Positions 1 through 11,593 of a stretch of DNA of 36,901 nucleotides are shown one piece after another (position 1 is the stretch's first letter; every line of letters starts with the position of its first letter). The stretch comes from Demequina sp. GTDB lineage: Bacteria > Actinomycetota > Actinomycetes > Actinomycetales > Demequinaceae. Location of the stretch: contig NZ_JAHEBP010000007.1 in the NCBI RefSeq assembly GCF_024642165.1, forward strand, positions 1 to 36,901, written 5' to 3'. Position numbers and translations under genes: made by a program. The notes under the pieces are model-generated. The model was not told the DNA's origin and did not search any database. It was given only the letters and a program-made list of their open reading frames with translations.

Positions 1-60
1 CAGACACCAGAAATTTTGGCATCGACATGTGGCACACTGTTGAGTTCTCAAGTTTCGGAC
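1..60 (-). promoter_or_regulatory. rRNA operon leader (16S gene lies to the left, outside the window)
   Basis: Minus strand reads CTTGAGAACTCAACAGTGTGCCACATGTCGATGCC, which resembles the conserved actinobacterial rrn leader. No 16S sequence is visible. Confidence 0.65.
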
Positions 61-109
61 GCGCACCCAACCCAACCCCCACAAGGACCAGGCTCGGGAC
101 AACCCTTCT

Positions 110-138
110 AACTTACTCTTCGCGTCTCCCCTCGTCAA
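110..138 (-). promoter_or_regulatory. Putative rrn promoter (proximal)
   Basis: Minus strand TTGACG - 17 nt - TAAGTT (-35 at 133-138, -10 at 110-115), pointing toward the rrn leader. Confidence 0.6.
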
Positions 139-322
139 ATCGGCACTCAGTGCCTCAAAGACGCGGTTCGCGCGACGAAGAGCGCGTTCGATCTGGCGCT
201 TGGTGCGGGACGCATGCATGCGTCCGCCGCTTCCGCTGGATCATGGTGTTGCCTATCGGGCGTTTCTCGCGGGGCCTTCTTCAGTCCTCCGCCGAGCGCT
301 TCCGTCGTTGGCAACGGGGTAG

Positions 323-352
323 ACATTACGGGGCGCGCCGACCTTCAGTCAA
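323..352 (-). promoter_or_regulatory. Putative rrn promoter (distal)
   Basis: Minus strand TTGACT - 18 nt - TAATGT (-35 at 347-352, -10 at 323-328). Confidence 0.6.
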
Positions 353-387
353 ATCACGTGGATCTCGGGCGTGTCGCGGACTTCTCT

Positions 388-421
388 CCTGCTAGACGCA
401 CGGATCTCGGGCCCTAGCAGG
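388..421. repeat. Inverted repeat CCTGCTAG / CTAGCAGG, candidate tyrS terminator or boundary
   Basis: Perfect 8-bp arms at 388-395 and 414-421, just downstream of the tyrS stop. Confidence 0.4.
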
Positions 422-428
422 TCCCGGT

Positions 429-1694
429 TCACTGCGCGGTTCGCACCAGCCCGACCGACTTCTTGCCCCTCCGGATCACGGTCCAGCCGCCCGCCAGGGA
501 GTGATCGTCACCGATCACCAGTTCAGGGTCGTCGACGCGCACGTTGTTGACGTACGCGCCACCCTCCTGAACAGCCCGCCGCGCCGCAGAGCGCGAGTCG
601 ACGATGCCGGTCGCGACCAAGGCATCCGTGATCGACGTGCCGGTATCAAGCTCGACTCCGCCCAGCTCCTGAGCGCAGCCGGCGAGCGTCGCCTCGTCCA
701 GCGAGCCGAGCTCTCCCCGGCCGAACAGCGCCTGCGAGGCGTCGACCGCGCCCTGCGCCGCGACCTCACCGTGCACCAGCGTGGTCACCTCCCACGCAAG
801 GGTTCGCTGGGCTTCCCTGCGGAACGGTTCATCGGCGACCTTGCGCTCGAGCTCGGCGATCGCATCCCGACTCAGGAACGTGAAGACCTTGAGGTATCCC
901 GTCACATCCGCATCGGCCTGGTTGAGCCAGAACTGGTAGAAGGCATACGGGCTGGTCATGGCCGGGTCCAGCCATACCGTCCCGGACTCCGTCTTGCCGA
1001 ACTTGGTTCCGTCCGCCTTGGTGATGAGTGGCGTCGCCAGCGCATGGACCGAGACGCCCTCCGCCTTGCGCGTCAGCTCGGTGCCGGAGGTCAGGTTGCC
1101 CCATTGGTCCGAGCCTCCCGTCTGCAACGTGCAGCCGTAACGGCGGTACAACTCGAGGAAATCCATGCCCTGCATGACCTGGTAGCTGAACTCCGTGTAG
1201 GAGATCCCCTCATCCGAGCTGAGACGACGCGCGACCGTGTCCTTCGCGAGCATGGTGCCGAGGCGGAAGTGCCTCCCGACGTCCCGCAGCAGCTCGATCG
1301 CGGACATGTCCTTGGTCCACTCGAAGTTGTTGACCATGCGCGCCGCGTTGTCGCCGTCGAATCGCATGAACGGCTCGATCTGCCCGCGGATGCGCTCGAC
1401 CCAGGCGTGCACCACGTCGACGGGGTTGAGGGTCCTCTCTCCCGCCATCTTGGGATCGCCGATCAGGCCCGTGGCACCCCCCACCAGCATGAGCGGAAGA
1501 TGCCCGGCGTCCTGAAACCGCCGCACGGTGAGGATTTGCACCAGGTTGCCGATGTGCAGGCTGGGTGCCGTGGGATCGAACCCGCAGTACAGCGTCACCG
1601 GGCCGGCGTCCAGCGCCGCACGCAGCTCGTCTTCACCGGTGGTCAGGGCGATGAGCCCGCGCCAGCCGAGCTCGTCAAGGATGTGCTCAGTCAT
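429..1694 (-). CDS. tyrS: Tyrosyl-tRNA synthetase
   Basis: 421 aa; N-terminal YCGFDPTAPSLHIGNL, KFGKTESG (KMSKS-like) and C-terminal S4-like region. Confidence 0.97.
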   Translation of the reverse strand: MTEHILDELGWRGLIALTTGEDELRAALDAGPVTLYCGFDPTAPSLHIGNLVQILTVRRFQDAGHLPLMLVGGATGLIGDPKMAGERTLNPVDVVHAWVERIRGQIEPFMRFDGDNAARMVNNFEWTKDMSAIELLRDVGRHFRLGTMLAKDTVARRLSSDEGISYTEFSYQVMQGMDFLELYRRYGCTLQTGGSDQWGNLTSGTELTRKAEGVSVHALATPLITKADGTKFGKTESGTVWLDPAMTSPYAFYQFWLNQADADVTGYLKVFTFLSRDAIAELERKVADEPFRREAQRTLAWEVTTLVHGEVAAQGAVDASQALFGRGELGSLDEATLAGCAQELGGVELDTGTSITDALVATGIVDSRSAARRAVQEGGAYVNNVRVDDPELVIGDDHSLAGGWTVIRRGKKSVGLVRTAQ

Positions 1695-1701
1695 GATGGG
1701 G

Positions 1702-2994
1702 TCATTGTGCCAGCCGCGCCGAGCGCGGCCCGCCGATCATGAAGGGCACCAGCACCAGCGCAAGGACGCCTCCGCCGAGCGCCAGTGCCCCGTAACTCGA
1801 GTGGGCCATGACGATGCCGGACGCTCCACCGCCCGTGGCCCCCGCGATCGCGATGAGGAAGTCGACCGAACCCTGGACGCTGGCGCGCCGTTCGACGGGC
1901 GCCGAGGCCGTGACGAGCGCGGTTCCCGCGACAAGTCCGAGGCTCCACCCCAGGCCGAGCAGAGCGAGAGCGACGATGAGCAGCGGCAACGAGTCCACGG
2001 GTGCGACCGCGCTCACCACGCCGGCGGCGGCCAGGGTCGCGGCGGCTGCGACACCCACCGGCAGCGGCCCGAACCGGTCGACCAGCCATCCGGACAGGGG
2101 TGCGGGCAGGAACATGGCCGCCACGTGGACGCCGATCACGATTCCGATGGCCGAGACGTCGTGGCCGTGGCCGCGCATGTGGATCGGCGTCATGGTCATG
2201 ACGGCGATCATCACGATCTGGGTCACGATCATGATCGCGGCGCCGAGGCGTACCCCGGCGGCGCCCGTCGAGCGCCCCGCCGTGGGCGCGGCCGAGCGCG
2301 TCGCGGCGTCTTCGGCATGAGCGTCGCCGAGCCCGGCTGGCGACGGCGCGGCCGCCTGCTCCGCCGCGCGGGCGCGAGCCAGCAGCAGCGGATCCGGTCG
2401 CAGCGCCACCCACAACACCACCGCGCCCAGCCCGTACGCGACGCTCGCGAGCGCGAACGGACCCGCGAGGCGCGGTATCGACAGGCCCTCGGCGACGTCA
2501 CCCACCACGCCCGCGAGAGCGGGCCCTGCCACCGCGCCCACGGTCGTCGCGACCAGGACCACGGCAACCGCCCTGCCGCGACGATGCTCGGCCGCCAGGT
2601 CCGCACCGGCGTATCGCGCCTGAAGGTTGGATGCCGACCCGGCGCCGTAGACGAACAGCGAGGCGAACAGCAGCGCCGGACTCCCCACGACGGCCGCCGC
2701 CACCACCCCGGCTCCGCCGACGGCACCCGCGGCGAGCCCGGCGGCGAGGCCGTCGCGACGTCCCCGCCGCTGCGAGACGCGCCCCATCGCGGCGGCCGCC
2801 AGCGCGGAGCCCGCCGTGAACAGGAGCGCGGGCAGGCCCGCTAGTGACGTCGATCCGAGCATGTCCTGAGCCAGGAGCGCGCCCACCGTGATGCCCGCGG
2901 CGAGCCCGAAACCGGAGAGCACCTGCGCGGATGCGAGCACCAGCAGGGTGCGGCGCTGTTCGGGCGCGTCCTGCACTGCGGACTCAGCGCTCAT
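1702..2994 (-). CDS. MFS transporter
   Basis: Hydrophobic multi-TM protein with MFS-like loops; start taken at MSAESAVQ. Stop is 7 nt from the tyrS ATG. Confidence 0.85.
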   Translation of the reverse strand: MSAESAVQDAPEQRRTLLVLASAQVLSGFGLAAGITVGALLAQDMLGSTSLAGLPALLFTAGSALAAAAMGRVSQRRGRRDGLAAGLAAGAVGGAGVVAAAVVGSPALLFASLFVYGAGSASNLQARYAGADLAAEHRRGRAVAVVLVATTVGAVAGPALAGVVGDVAEGLSIPRLAGPFALASVAYGLGAVVLWVALRPDPLLLARARAAEQAAAPSPAGLGDAHAEDAATRSAAPTAGRSTGAAGVRLGAAIMIVTQIVMIAVMTMTPIHMRGHGHDVSAIGIVIGVHVAAMFLPAPLSGWLVDRFGPLPVGVAAAATLAAAGVVSAVAPVDSLPLLIVALALLGLGWSLGLVAGTALVTASAPVERRASVQGSVDFLIAIAGATGGGASGIVMAHSSYGALALGGGVLALVLVPFMIGGPRSARLAQ

Positions 2995-3046
2995 GGGCCC
3001 AGCATGGCACCGCTGAGCGATCGTGGGTCGACGTGGGCGACGCGCC

Positions 3047-3631
3047 TCAGGCGGGCACAGGCGCGGTGCCATCGAGCACCACGTCCGCGGCGTCGCGGGT
3101 GCCTGCGGCCTCGAGATGCGCGGCCTCGGAGACCTGCCACCGCTCCCACTCCTCGCGCATCGCCTCGCCGTCGCGGGCGATGCCGCGCGCGATCCGGGTC
3201 TCCCACGGCGCGTCCACGTAGATGAGCATCGATGCGTGGGCCCGCGCCCGGCGCGAGGCGACGCCCACGCCTTCGACCACGAGGAACGGGCGGGGCGGCA
3301 CCACGATCTTCTCGGCGCGCCTGCCCAGGTGCCAGTCCCACCGGCGGAACGTGCCTGACTCGCCGCGTGACAATGGGTCGAGCACGCCGTCGATCAGGAC
3401 GCCATCGAGCGTGGCGAGGCCCGACCACCCCTCGTACATGTCATCACCATGGAGAACCTGCACGGGGCACTCCGCGCGGGAGTCGACGCCCAAGGCGCCG
3501 GCGATCGCGTCCGCCAACGTGGTCTTTCCCGACCCGGCGGGCCCGTCGACGAGCAGCAAGCGCGTGCCGCCCAGCCTGGGGATGGCTACGCGCAGAGCGG
3601 TCGCGAGCTGCTTCACCCCCGGATTTGGCAC
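3047..3631 (-). CDS. Uridine kinase-like P-loop protein
   Basis: Walker A GPAGSGKTTLADAI and uridine-kinase-like layout. Start set at GTG 3631 (VPNPGVKQL) from promoter geometry; ATG 3655 is an alternative. Confidence 0.75.
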   Translation of the reverse strand: MPNPGVKQLATALRVAIPRLGGTRLLLVDGPAGSGKTTLADAIAGALGVDSRAECPVQVLHGDDMYEGWSGLATLDGVLIDGVLDPLSRGESGTFRRWDWHLGRRAEKIVVPPRPFLVVEGVGVASRRARAHASMLIYVDAPWETRIARGIARDGEAMREEWERWQVSEAAHLEAAGTRDAADVVLDGTAPVPA

Positions 3632-3637
3632 CGACCC

Positions 3638-3647
3638 AGGATACGGT
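3638..3647. promoter_or_regulatory. Overlapping divergent -10 elements (AGGATACGGT)
   Basis: Minus TATCCT (3638-3643) is 6 nt from GTG 3631; plus TACGGT (3642-3647) is 6 nt from ATG 3654. Confidence 0.5.
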
Positions 3648-3653
3648 GGAGGC

Positions 3654-4127
3654 ATGCACCCCTCGAGCGCGAAGATCTTGGACATCCTGGCATCGCACGG
3701 CCTCCACTCCCAGGTCAGGAGCCTCGCCGATTCGACCCGCACCGCCGCCGAGGCCGCCGCCGCGCTCGGGTGCGAGGTGGGCGCCATCGCGTCAAGCCTC
3801 GTGTTCCTCGCGGACGGCTCGCCGATCCTGGTCCTCACCAGCGGCTCGCACCGCGTCGACACGGATCTCCTGGCTCGCCAGGTGGGCGTGGCCGCGATCA
3901 CCCGGGCGGATGCTGCCAGGGTGCGCACCGCGACCGGTCAACCGATCGGTGGCGTCGCACCCGTGGGCCACCCCGCACCGCTGCCCACCTACATCGACGT
4001 CGAGCTGAAGAAGCACGGAGAGCTCTGGGCCGCCGCGGGCACGCCTCACTCCGTGTTCGAGATCGCCTACAACGACCTCCGCGCGATCACCGACGCCACC
4101 GAGGTCACGGTCGACGAGCACGCCTAA
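3654..4127 (+). CDS. YbaK/EbsC-family (aminoacyl-tRNA deacylase-like) protein
   Basis: 157 aa MHPSSAKILDILASHGL... with GCEVGAIASSLVF and GGVAPVGHP motifs typical of the YbaK/ProX family. Confidence 0.85.
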   Translation: MHPSSAKILDILASHGLHSQVRSLADSTRTAAEAAAALGCEVGAIASSLVFLADGSPILVLTSGSHRVDTDLLARQVGVAAITRADAARVRTATGQPIGGVAPVGHPAPLPTYIDVELKKHGELWAAAGTPHSVFEIAYNDLRAITDATEVTVDEHA

Positions 4128-5968
4128 CCGACGAGCGGCGTCACCGACATCTCACGGGTCGAGGGCGTGGTCTCCGAGTCGCGGGCGGAGCGCCACGCGG
4201 TCAGCGGCTGCTCGCCGCCGTCGGAGATCATCCATCCCGTGTGCTCGCCCGAATCCCGGGTGCCGGTGAACTTCACGACGTCGGTGGTTCCATCCCCGTC
4301 GAAGTCCCCGACCGCCATCTCGCGGTTCGACGGCGCCGCGGCGCTGTTCAGCACGTGGCGCCAGCCCTTCATGAGGCGGTCCTCGCCGCCCAACGCGAGG
4401 CGCCAGCCGCCGTCCTCGCCCTCGGCACCGGTGAACCGCAGGACGTCGGTGCTGAGGTCTCCGTCGAAGTCACCGTAGGCGAGCTCGTGGGTAGACGGCG
4501 CGGTGGCGCTGTCGAGCACCTGGCGCCAGCCCTTCATCAGCCGGTTGTCACCGCCGAAAGCCACACGCCACCCCGCATCGGCTCCCTGCTCGCCCGTGAA
4601 CCGCAGCACATCGGTAGCGCTGTCGCCGTCGAAGTCCCCCAGCACCAGCTCGTCCGTGGACGGCGCTGTCGCGCTGTCCAACACCTGACGCCAGCCCGAC
4701 ATGCCGCGGCCCTCGCCGCCGAAGGCCACACGCCACCCCGCATCGGCTCCCTGATCGCCAGTGAACCGCAGCACGTCCGTCGATCCGTCGCCGTCGAAGT
4801 CCCCCAGCACCATCTCGTCCGTGGACGGCGCTGTCGCGCTGTCCAACACCTGACGCCAGCCCGACATGCTCCGCCCCGCGCCGCCGAAGGCCACCCGCCA
4901 CCCCGCATCGGCTCCCTGCTCGCCCGTGAAGCGCAGCACATCCGTGGATCCGTCGCCGTCGAAGTCCCCCAGCACCATCTCCCGCTCCGACGGCGTGGTG
5001 ATGCTGTCGGAGACCTCACGCCAGCCCGCCATCCGACCGCTCGAGGTGCCGAACGCCACCCTCCAGCCGCCGTCCTCGCCGCGCTCGCCCGTGAAGCGCA
5101 GCACGTCCGTAGATCCGTCGCCGTCGAAGTCGCCGAACTCCATCTCGCGTGCGGACGGTGCGGTGATGCTGTCGAAGACCTGACGCCAGCCGGACATCGC
5201 GGTGCCGCCGAACGAGGCCTGCCAGCCACCGTCGTCCTGGTCGCCGGAGAGTCCCGTGAAGCGCACGATGTCCGCCGCCCGGTCACCGTCGATGTCGACG
5301 TTCCACGGCCCCACGCCGTGGTGGGAGAGCGCGGCATGACCCTCGAGCCCGCAATTGCGGCTCGCGAGGGACGTTCCGTACGCGAAGGCATGGCCCTCGA
5401 AGGACGCCGCGACCTGCCGGTATCGGCCGGTGCCTACGCCCACGGCCTGCGCATAGTGAAGGTGGGGGCCCTCGGTTCCCACGTTCGAGACGTAGCCCAG
5501 GACGTCGCCCCGCGACACCGCGTGCGCCGTGCCGTCCGCGAGCGGCTTCTCGAGGTCCATGTGGGCGTAGAACGTGAACCAGCCGTTGCCGTGGTCCACC
5601 CGGATGTTGTTGGTGCGGGTGCCGTTCATCCGCTGCGCGACGCCGTCCGCGCTGGCCACCACCGGCATGCCGCGGTCGCCGGTCCTGTTGAAGTCGACGG
5701 CGTACTCGTTGCCGGTGACGTTGCCGTCCTCCCACGAGGAGTGCGCCGTGCGCGTGGCGCCACGCCAGACCTCACCGCACGCGAACGGCATCGAGAAGCG
5801 CGGCGCGTCATCGTCGCTCGCGGCATCGGCCGCGGCGGGATGGATGGCCCACAGCCCGATGGCCGCGCACGCGACCGCGATGGCGCGCATCGGCGCCCGT
5901 GTGGGATGCAGCGCGGCCGCACCTCTCGTCGGCATGTCGCGCCCCTCAGCGCGCACTCGTCCACTCAT
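4124..5968 (-). CDS. Secreted M23-family peptidase with C-terminal VCBS/FG-GAP-like repeats
   Basis: Signal-peptide-like N-terminus (MRAIAVACAAIGLWAIHPAAADA), M23-like segment (YAVDFNRTGDRGMPVVASADG, FTFYAHMD, GPHLHYAQ) and seven DxDGDxxxDVxxFTG units. Start 5968 has an upstream GAGGGGGG SD. Confidence 0.85.
   Translation of the reverse strand: MSGRVRAEGRDMPTRGAAALHPTRAPMRAIAVACAAIGLWAIHPAAADAASDDDAPRFSMPFACGEVWRGATRTAHSSWEDGNVTGNEYAVDFNRTGDRGMPVVASADGVAQRMNGTRTNNIRVDHGNGWFTFYAHMDLEKPLADGTAHAVSRGDVLGYVSNVGTEGPHLHYAQAVGVGTGRYRQVAASFEGHAFAYGTSLASRNCGLEGHAALSHHGVGPWNVDIDGDRAADIVRFTGLSGDQDDGGWQASFGGTAMSGWRQVFDSITAPSAREMEFGDFDGDGSTDVLRFTGERGEDGGWRVAFGTSSGRMAGWREVSDSITTPSEREMVLGDFDGDGSTDVLRFTGEQGADAGWRVAFGGAGRSMSGWRQVLDSATAPSTDEMVLGDFDGDGSTDVLRFTGDQGADAGWRVAFGGEGRGMSGWRQVLDSATAPSTDELVLGDFDGDSATDVLRFTGEQGADAGWRVAFGGDNRLMKGWRQVLDSATAPSTHELAYGDFDGDLSTDVLRFTGAEGEDGGWRLALGGEDRLMKGWRHVLNSAAAPSNREMAVGDFDGDGTTDVVKFTGTRDSGEHTGWMISDGGEQPLTAWRSARDSETTPSTREMSVTPLVG
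4160..5300 (-). repeat. Tandem coding repeats, 165-bp (55-aa) period
   Basis: CCACACGCCACCCCGCATCGGCTCCCTG-like sequence recurs at 4561, 4726 and 4891 (165-bp spacing); seven DxDGD motifs in the protein. Confidence 0.85.
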
Positions 5969-6086
5969 GCTCAGGACCCCCCTCAAGGCACCCGAACGAT
6001 CGTGCAACTCGCTCCCCCTCGGAGCGGGTCTCGGCCCCTTGACGGGACCGACGCACAACGTCGTGTCCTGCCGAGCATAACTCCGG

Positions 6087-8845
<2,759 letters not shown>

Positions 8846-8867
8846 GTGACTTCCTTCTTCAGATACA

Positions 8868-8892
8868 GGGGGACGGGGATGCGGGGACGGGG
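8868..8892 (+). other. G-quadruplex-forming motif in argR-argG gap
   Basis: GGGGGACGGGGATGCGGGGACGGGG; four G-runs with short loops on the template strand of the operon. Confidence 0.5.
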
Positions 8893-8907
8893 AATCAGGG
8901 GACGGCT

Positions 8908-9396
8908 TCAGCTGTGCAGACCGCTCGCGCGGTCGAGGAACTTGCCGGCGAGGCGGGCACCGCCCGCCGGGTCGCGCGAGACCACCAGCAGGGTGTCGTC
9001 TCCGGCGACGGTACCGACGATGTCGGGATCATCGTGACCGTCGATGCCGGTGGCCAGAAACTGGGCCGCGCCCGCCGGGGTGCGCAGCACCGCGATGTTG
9101 CCCGAGCCATCCGCGGAGTGCAGGAGCTCGGCGCACAGCCGCGTCAGCCGGGCGTCGGTGTCCTCGCTCGCCTCGAGCGAGGCCTGGGTGGTGTAGACCA
9201 TCTGACCCGAGGCGGCGCGGAACTTGACCGCGCCGATGTCAAGCAGATCGCGGGACAAGGTGGCCTGCGTGACATGGATGCCCTCCGCCTCGAGCAGGTG
9301 CGCCAACTCCGCCTGGGAGCGGATCTCGAGGCCCTCGATCAGGCGCGAGACCAGCGCCTGCCGTGCCGTCTTGGTCGCGGGGATCGTGGCCGCCAT
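8908..9396 (-). CDS. argR: Arginine repressor
   Basis: 162 aa from [33 protein letters not shown] helix-turn-helix and ArgR C-terminal motif [16 protein letters not shown] overlap with argF. Confidence 0.95.
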   Translation of the reverse strand: MAATIPATKTARQALVSRLIEGLEIRSQAELAHLLEAEGIHVTQATLSRDLLDIGAVKFRAASGQMVYTTQASLEASEDTDARLTRLCAELLHSADGSGNIAVLRTPAGAAQFLATGIDGHDDPDIVGTVAGDDTLLVVSRDPAGGARLAGKFLDRASGLHS

Positions 9397-10349
9397 CAGT
9401 GCCTCGCCAACCAGGCCAGCAGCGCCTTCTGGGCGTGCAGGCGGTACTCCGCCTCGAGCCAGACCAGGGACTGCGGACCGTCGATGACCTCGGCCGTGAT
9501 CTCCTTGCCACGATAGGCCGGCAGGCAGTGCAGCACCTGGGCGCCGTCGGCGGCGATCTCGAGCGACCGCCCGTTGACCTGGTAGCCGGAGAACACCCCG
9601 GAGCGGGACTCGTACTCGCCCTCGTCGCCCATGGACACCCAGGTGTCGGTGGCGATCACGTCGACGCCGCTGACGGCGTCGTCGTGGTCGGTGGTGACCG
9701 TGATCGAGCCGCCCTGCTCCGCGGCGATCCGCTTCGCGTCCAGCACGATGCGCTCGTCCGGCAGGTAGTCTCCCGGCGCTCCCACGCGCACGTGCATGCC
9801 GGCGAGCGCGCCCCCGAGAAGATACGAGTGCGCCATGTTGTTGGCGCCGTCGCCCACGTACGCGAGGGTGAGTCCGGCGAGGGCGTCGACGCCCCCTCGA
9901 GCGTCGGCCACGGCGGCGAGGTCCGCGAGGATCTGGCACGGGTGGAACGAGTCGGTGAGGGCGTTGACCACCGGCACCGACGAGTGGGCGGCCATCTCCT
10001 CGATGAGCTCCTGGCCGAACGTGCGCCACACGATCGCGCTCACCATCCGCTCGAGCACGCGCGCCGTGTCGGCGACGGACTCGCCGCGCCCCAGCTGCGA
10101 CGAGGCGGAGTCGATCACGAGCGGGTAACCGCCGAGCTCCGCGATGCCGGTCGAGAAGGACACGCGGGTGCGCGTCGACGGCTTGTCGAAGATGACGGCG
10201 ACCGCGCGCGGCCCGGCGAAGGGCTGTTCGAGGTGTCGATCGCCACGGAAGGCCAGCGCCAGCTCGAGTATCTCGCGCTGCTCCGCGGCCGTGATGTCGT
10301 CGTCGCGCAGGAAGTGGCGGGTGGGTGCCGCGGCGGAGGTTCCGGTCAT
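9396..10349 (-). CDS. argF: Ornithine carbamoyltransferase
   Basis: Contains STRTR ([12 protein letters not shown]) and HCLPAYRG. Confidence 0.97.
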   Translation of the reverse strand: MTGTSAAAPTRHFLRDDDITAAEQREILELALAFRGDRHLEQPFAGPRAVAVIFDKPSTRTRVSFSTGIAELGGYPLVIDSASSQLGRGESVADTARVLERMVSAIVWRTFGQELIEEMAAHSSVPVVNALTDSFHPCQILADLAAVADARGGVDALAGLTLAYVGDGANNMAHSYLLGGALAGMHVRVGAPGDYLPDERIVLDAKRIAAEQGGSITVTTDHDDAVSGVDVIATDTWVSMGDEGEYESRSGVFSGYQVNGRSLEIAADGAQVLHCLPAYRGKEITAEVIDGPQSLVWLEAEYRLHAQKALLAWLARH

Positions 10350-11593
10350 GACGCCTCCCTCACGATGCGAGATCCGTGGTCCGCCATCCAGGCGACGAAC
10401 AGGTCCGCCTCGGGTCGGGTGAGCGTGAGTGCCGGCACCAGGCGGATGGTGTCGGGAGACGGCGGGTTCACGATGAAGCCGGCCTCGACCGCGGCGCGCG
10501 CCACGTCTGCACTCACCGCCGCGGACAGCCCGATGCCGAGCATGAGACCCTCGCCGCGCACCTCCACGACCCCGTCGATCGCTCCCAGCGCGGTACGCAG
10601 GTGCTCCCCGAGCGCCTTGGCGTGGGCGAGCAGGCCCTCCTCCTCGATGACATCGAGGGTGGCGAGCGCGGCCGCGGCGGCGAGCGGGTTTCCGCCGAAC
10701 GTGGTGCCGTGGTCGCCCTTCGCGAGCAGCGCGCCCGCCCGCTCGCCGAAGGCGACCACCGCGCCGATGGGGAAACCTCCGCCCAAGCCCTTCGCGAGCG
10801 TCATGACGTCGGGTCGAATCCCGTGGAGCTGATGCGCGAACCAGGCGCCCGTGCGGGCCACGCCGGTCTGGACCTCGTCCATGATGAGCAGCGCCTCGTG
10901 CTGCAGGGTCAATTCGCGGGCCGCGGCCAGGAACGCGTGGGCGAGCGGGCGAACTCCCGACTCGCCTTGGATGGGCTCGACGATGACCGCTGCGAGGTCC
11001 TCGCCGGCCTCGGTCACGGCGGCGTGCAGGGCGTCCGTATCGTCGCGGGGCACGAACACCACGCGCTCCAGCAGCGGAGTGAACGGCGCCCGGATCGACT
11101 CCTTGCCCGTCATCGACAGCGCCCCCATCGACCTGCCGTGGAAGCCCTCGTCGAGGGCGATCACGGTGCGCTTGCCGGTCTTCCGGGCCATCTTGAACGC
11201 GGCCTCATTCGCCTCCGTACCCGAGTTCGCAAAGAAGACGCGGGATCCGGGCGGCGCCTGAGCCAGCTCGAGCAGCCGCTCGGCGAGCCGGATCTGCGGC
11301 TCGGTGGCGAAGAAGTTCGACGTGTGAGAGAGCGTCGCCGCCTGATGGGCGATCGCCGCCACCCACGCGGGGTGCGCGTGCCCGAGCGCGTTGACCGCGA
11401 TGCCCCCCAACAGGTCGAGGTAGCGGTTGCCGTCTGCATCCCAGACCCAGCTGCCCTCGCCACGTGCGAGGACGCGCATCGGCTGCCCATAGGTGCCCAT
11501 GAGCGAGTGCTCGTAGCGCTGGAGGTCCACGCGGCCGCGCTCGAGCCCGGCCCCGCCGTGCTCGCCCGGCGCCTCCGCGTGCTGCCCGCTCAT
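10346..11593 (-). CDS. argD: Acetylornithine aminotransferase
   Basis: Class-III aminotransferase motifs ([35 protein letters not shown]); start [10 protein letters not shown] at 11593. Confidence 0.95.
   Translation of the reverse strand: MSGQHAEAPGEHGGAGLERGRVDLQRYEHSLMGTYGQPMRVLARGEGSWVWDADGNRYLDLLGGIAVNALGHAHPAWVAAIAHQAATLSHTSNFFATEPQIRLAERLLELAQAPPGSRVFFANSGTEANEAAFKMARKTGKRTVIALDEGFHGRSMGALSMTGKESIRAPFTPLLERVVFVPRDDTDALHAAVTEAGEDLAAVIVEPIQGESGVRPLAHAFLAAARELTLQHEALLIMDEVQTGVARTGAWFAHQLHGIRPDVMTLAKGLGGGFPIGAVVAFGERAGALLAKGDHGTTFGGNPLAAAAALATLDVIEEEGLLAHAKALGEHLRTALGAIDGVVEVRGEGLMLGIGLSAAVSADVARAAVEAGFIVNPPSPDTIRLVPALTLTRPEADLFVAWMADHGSRIVREAS

Noticed and set aside
27-417. Plus-strand ORFs in the rrn promoter region
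   Set aside because: Arg/Ser-rich, no homology-like features, and overlapping well-formed minus-strand promoters.
1528-2844. 438-aa plus-strand ORF
   Set aside because: Antisense to tyrS/MFS with Arg/His/Asp-rich low complexity.
8908-10029. 373-aa minus-strand ORF extending ArgR
   Set aside because: ArgR starts at 9396 (ATGA overlap with argF); the extension is an off-frame reading of argF.
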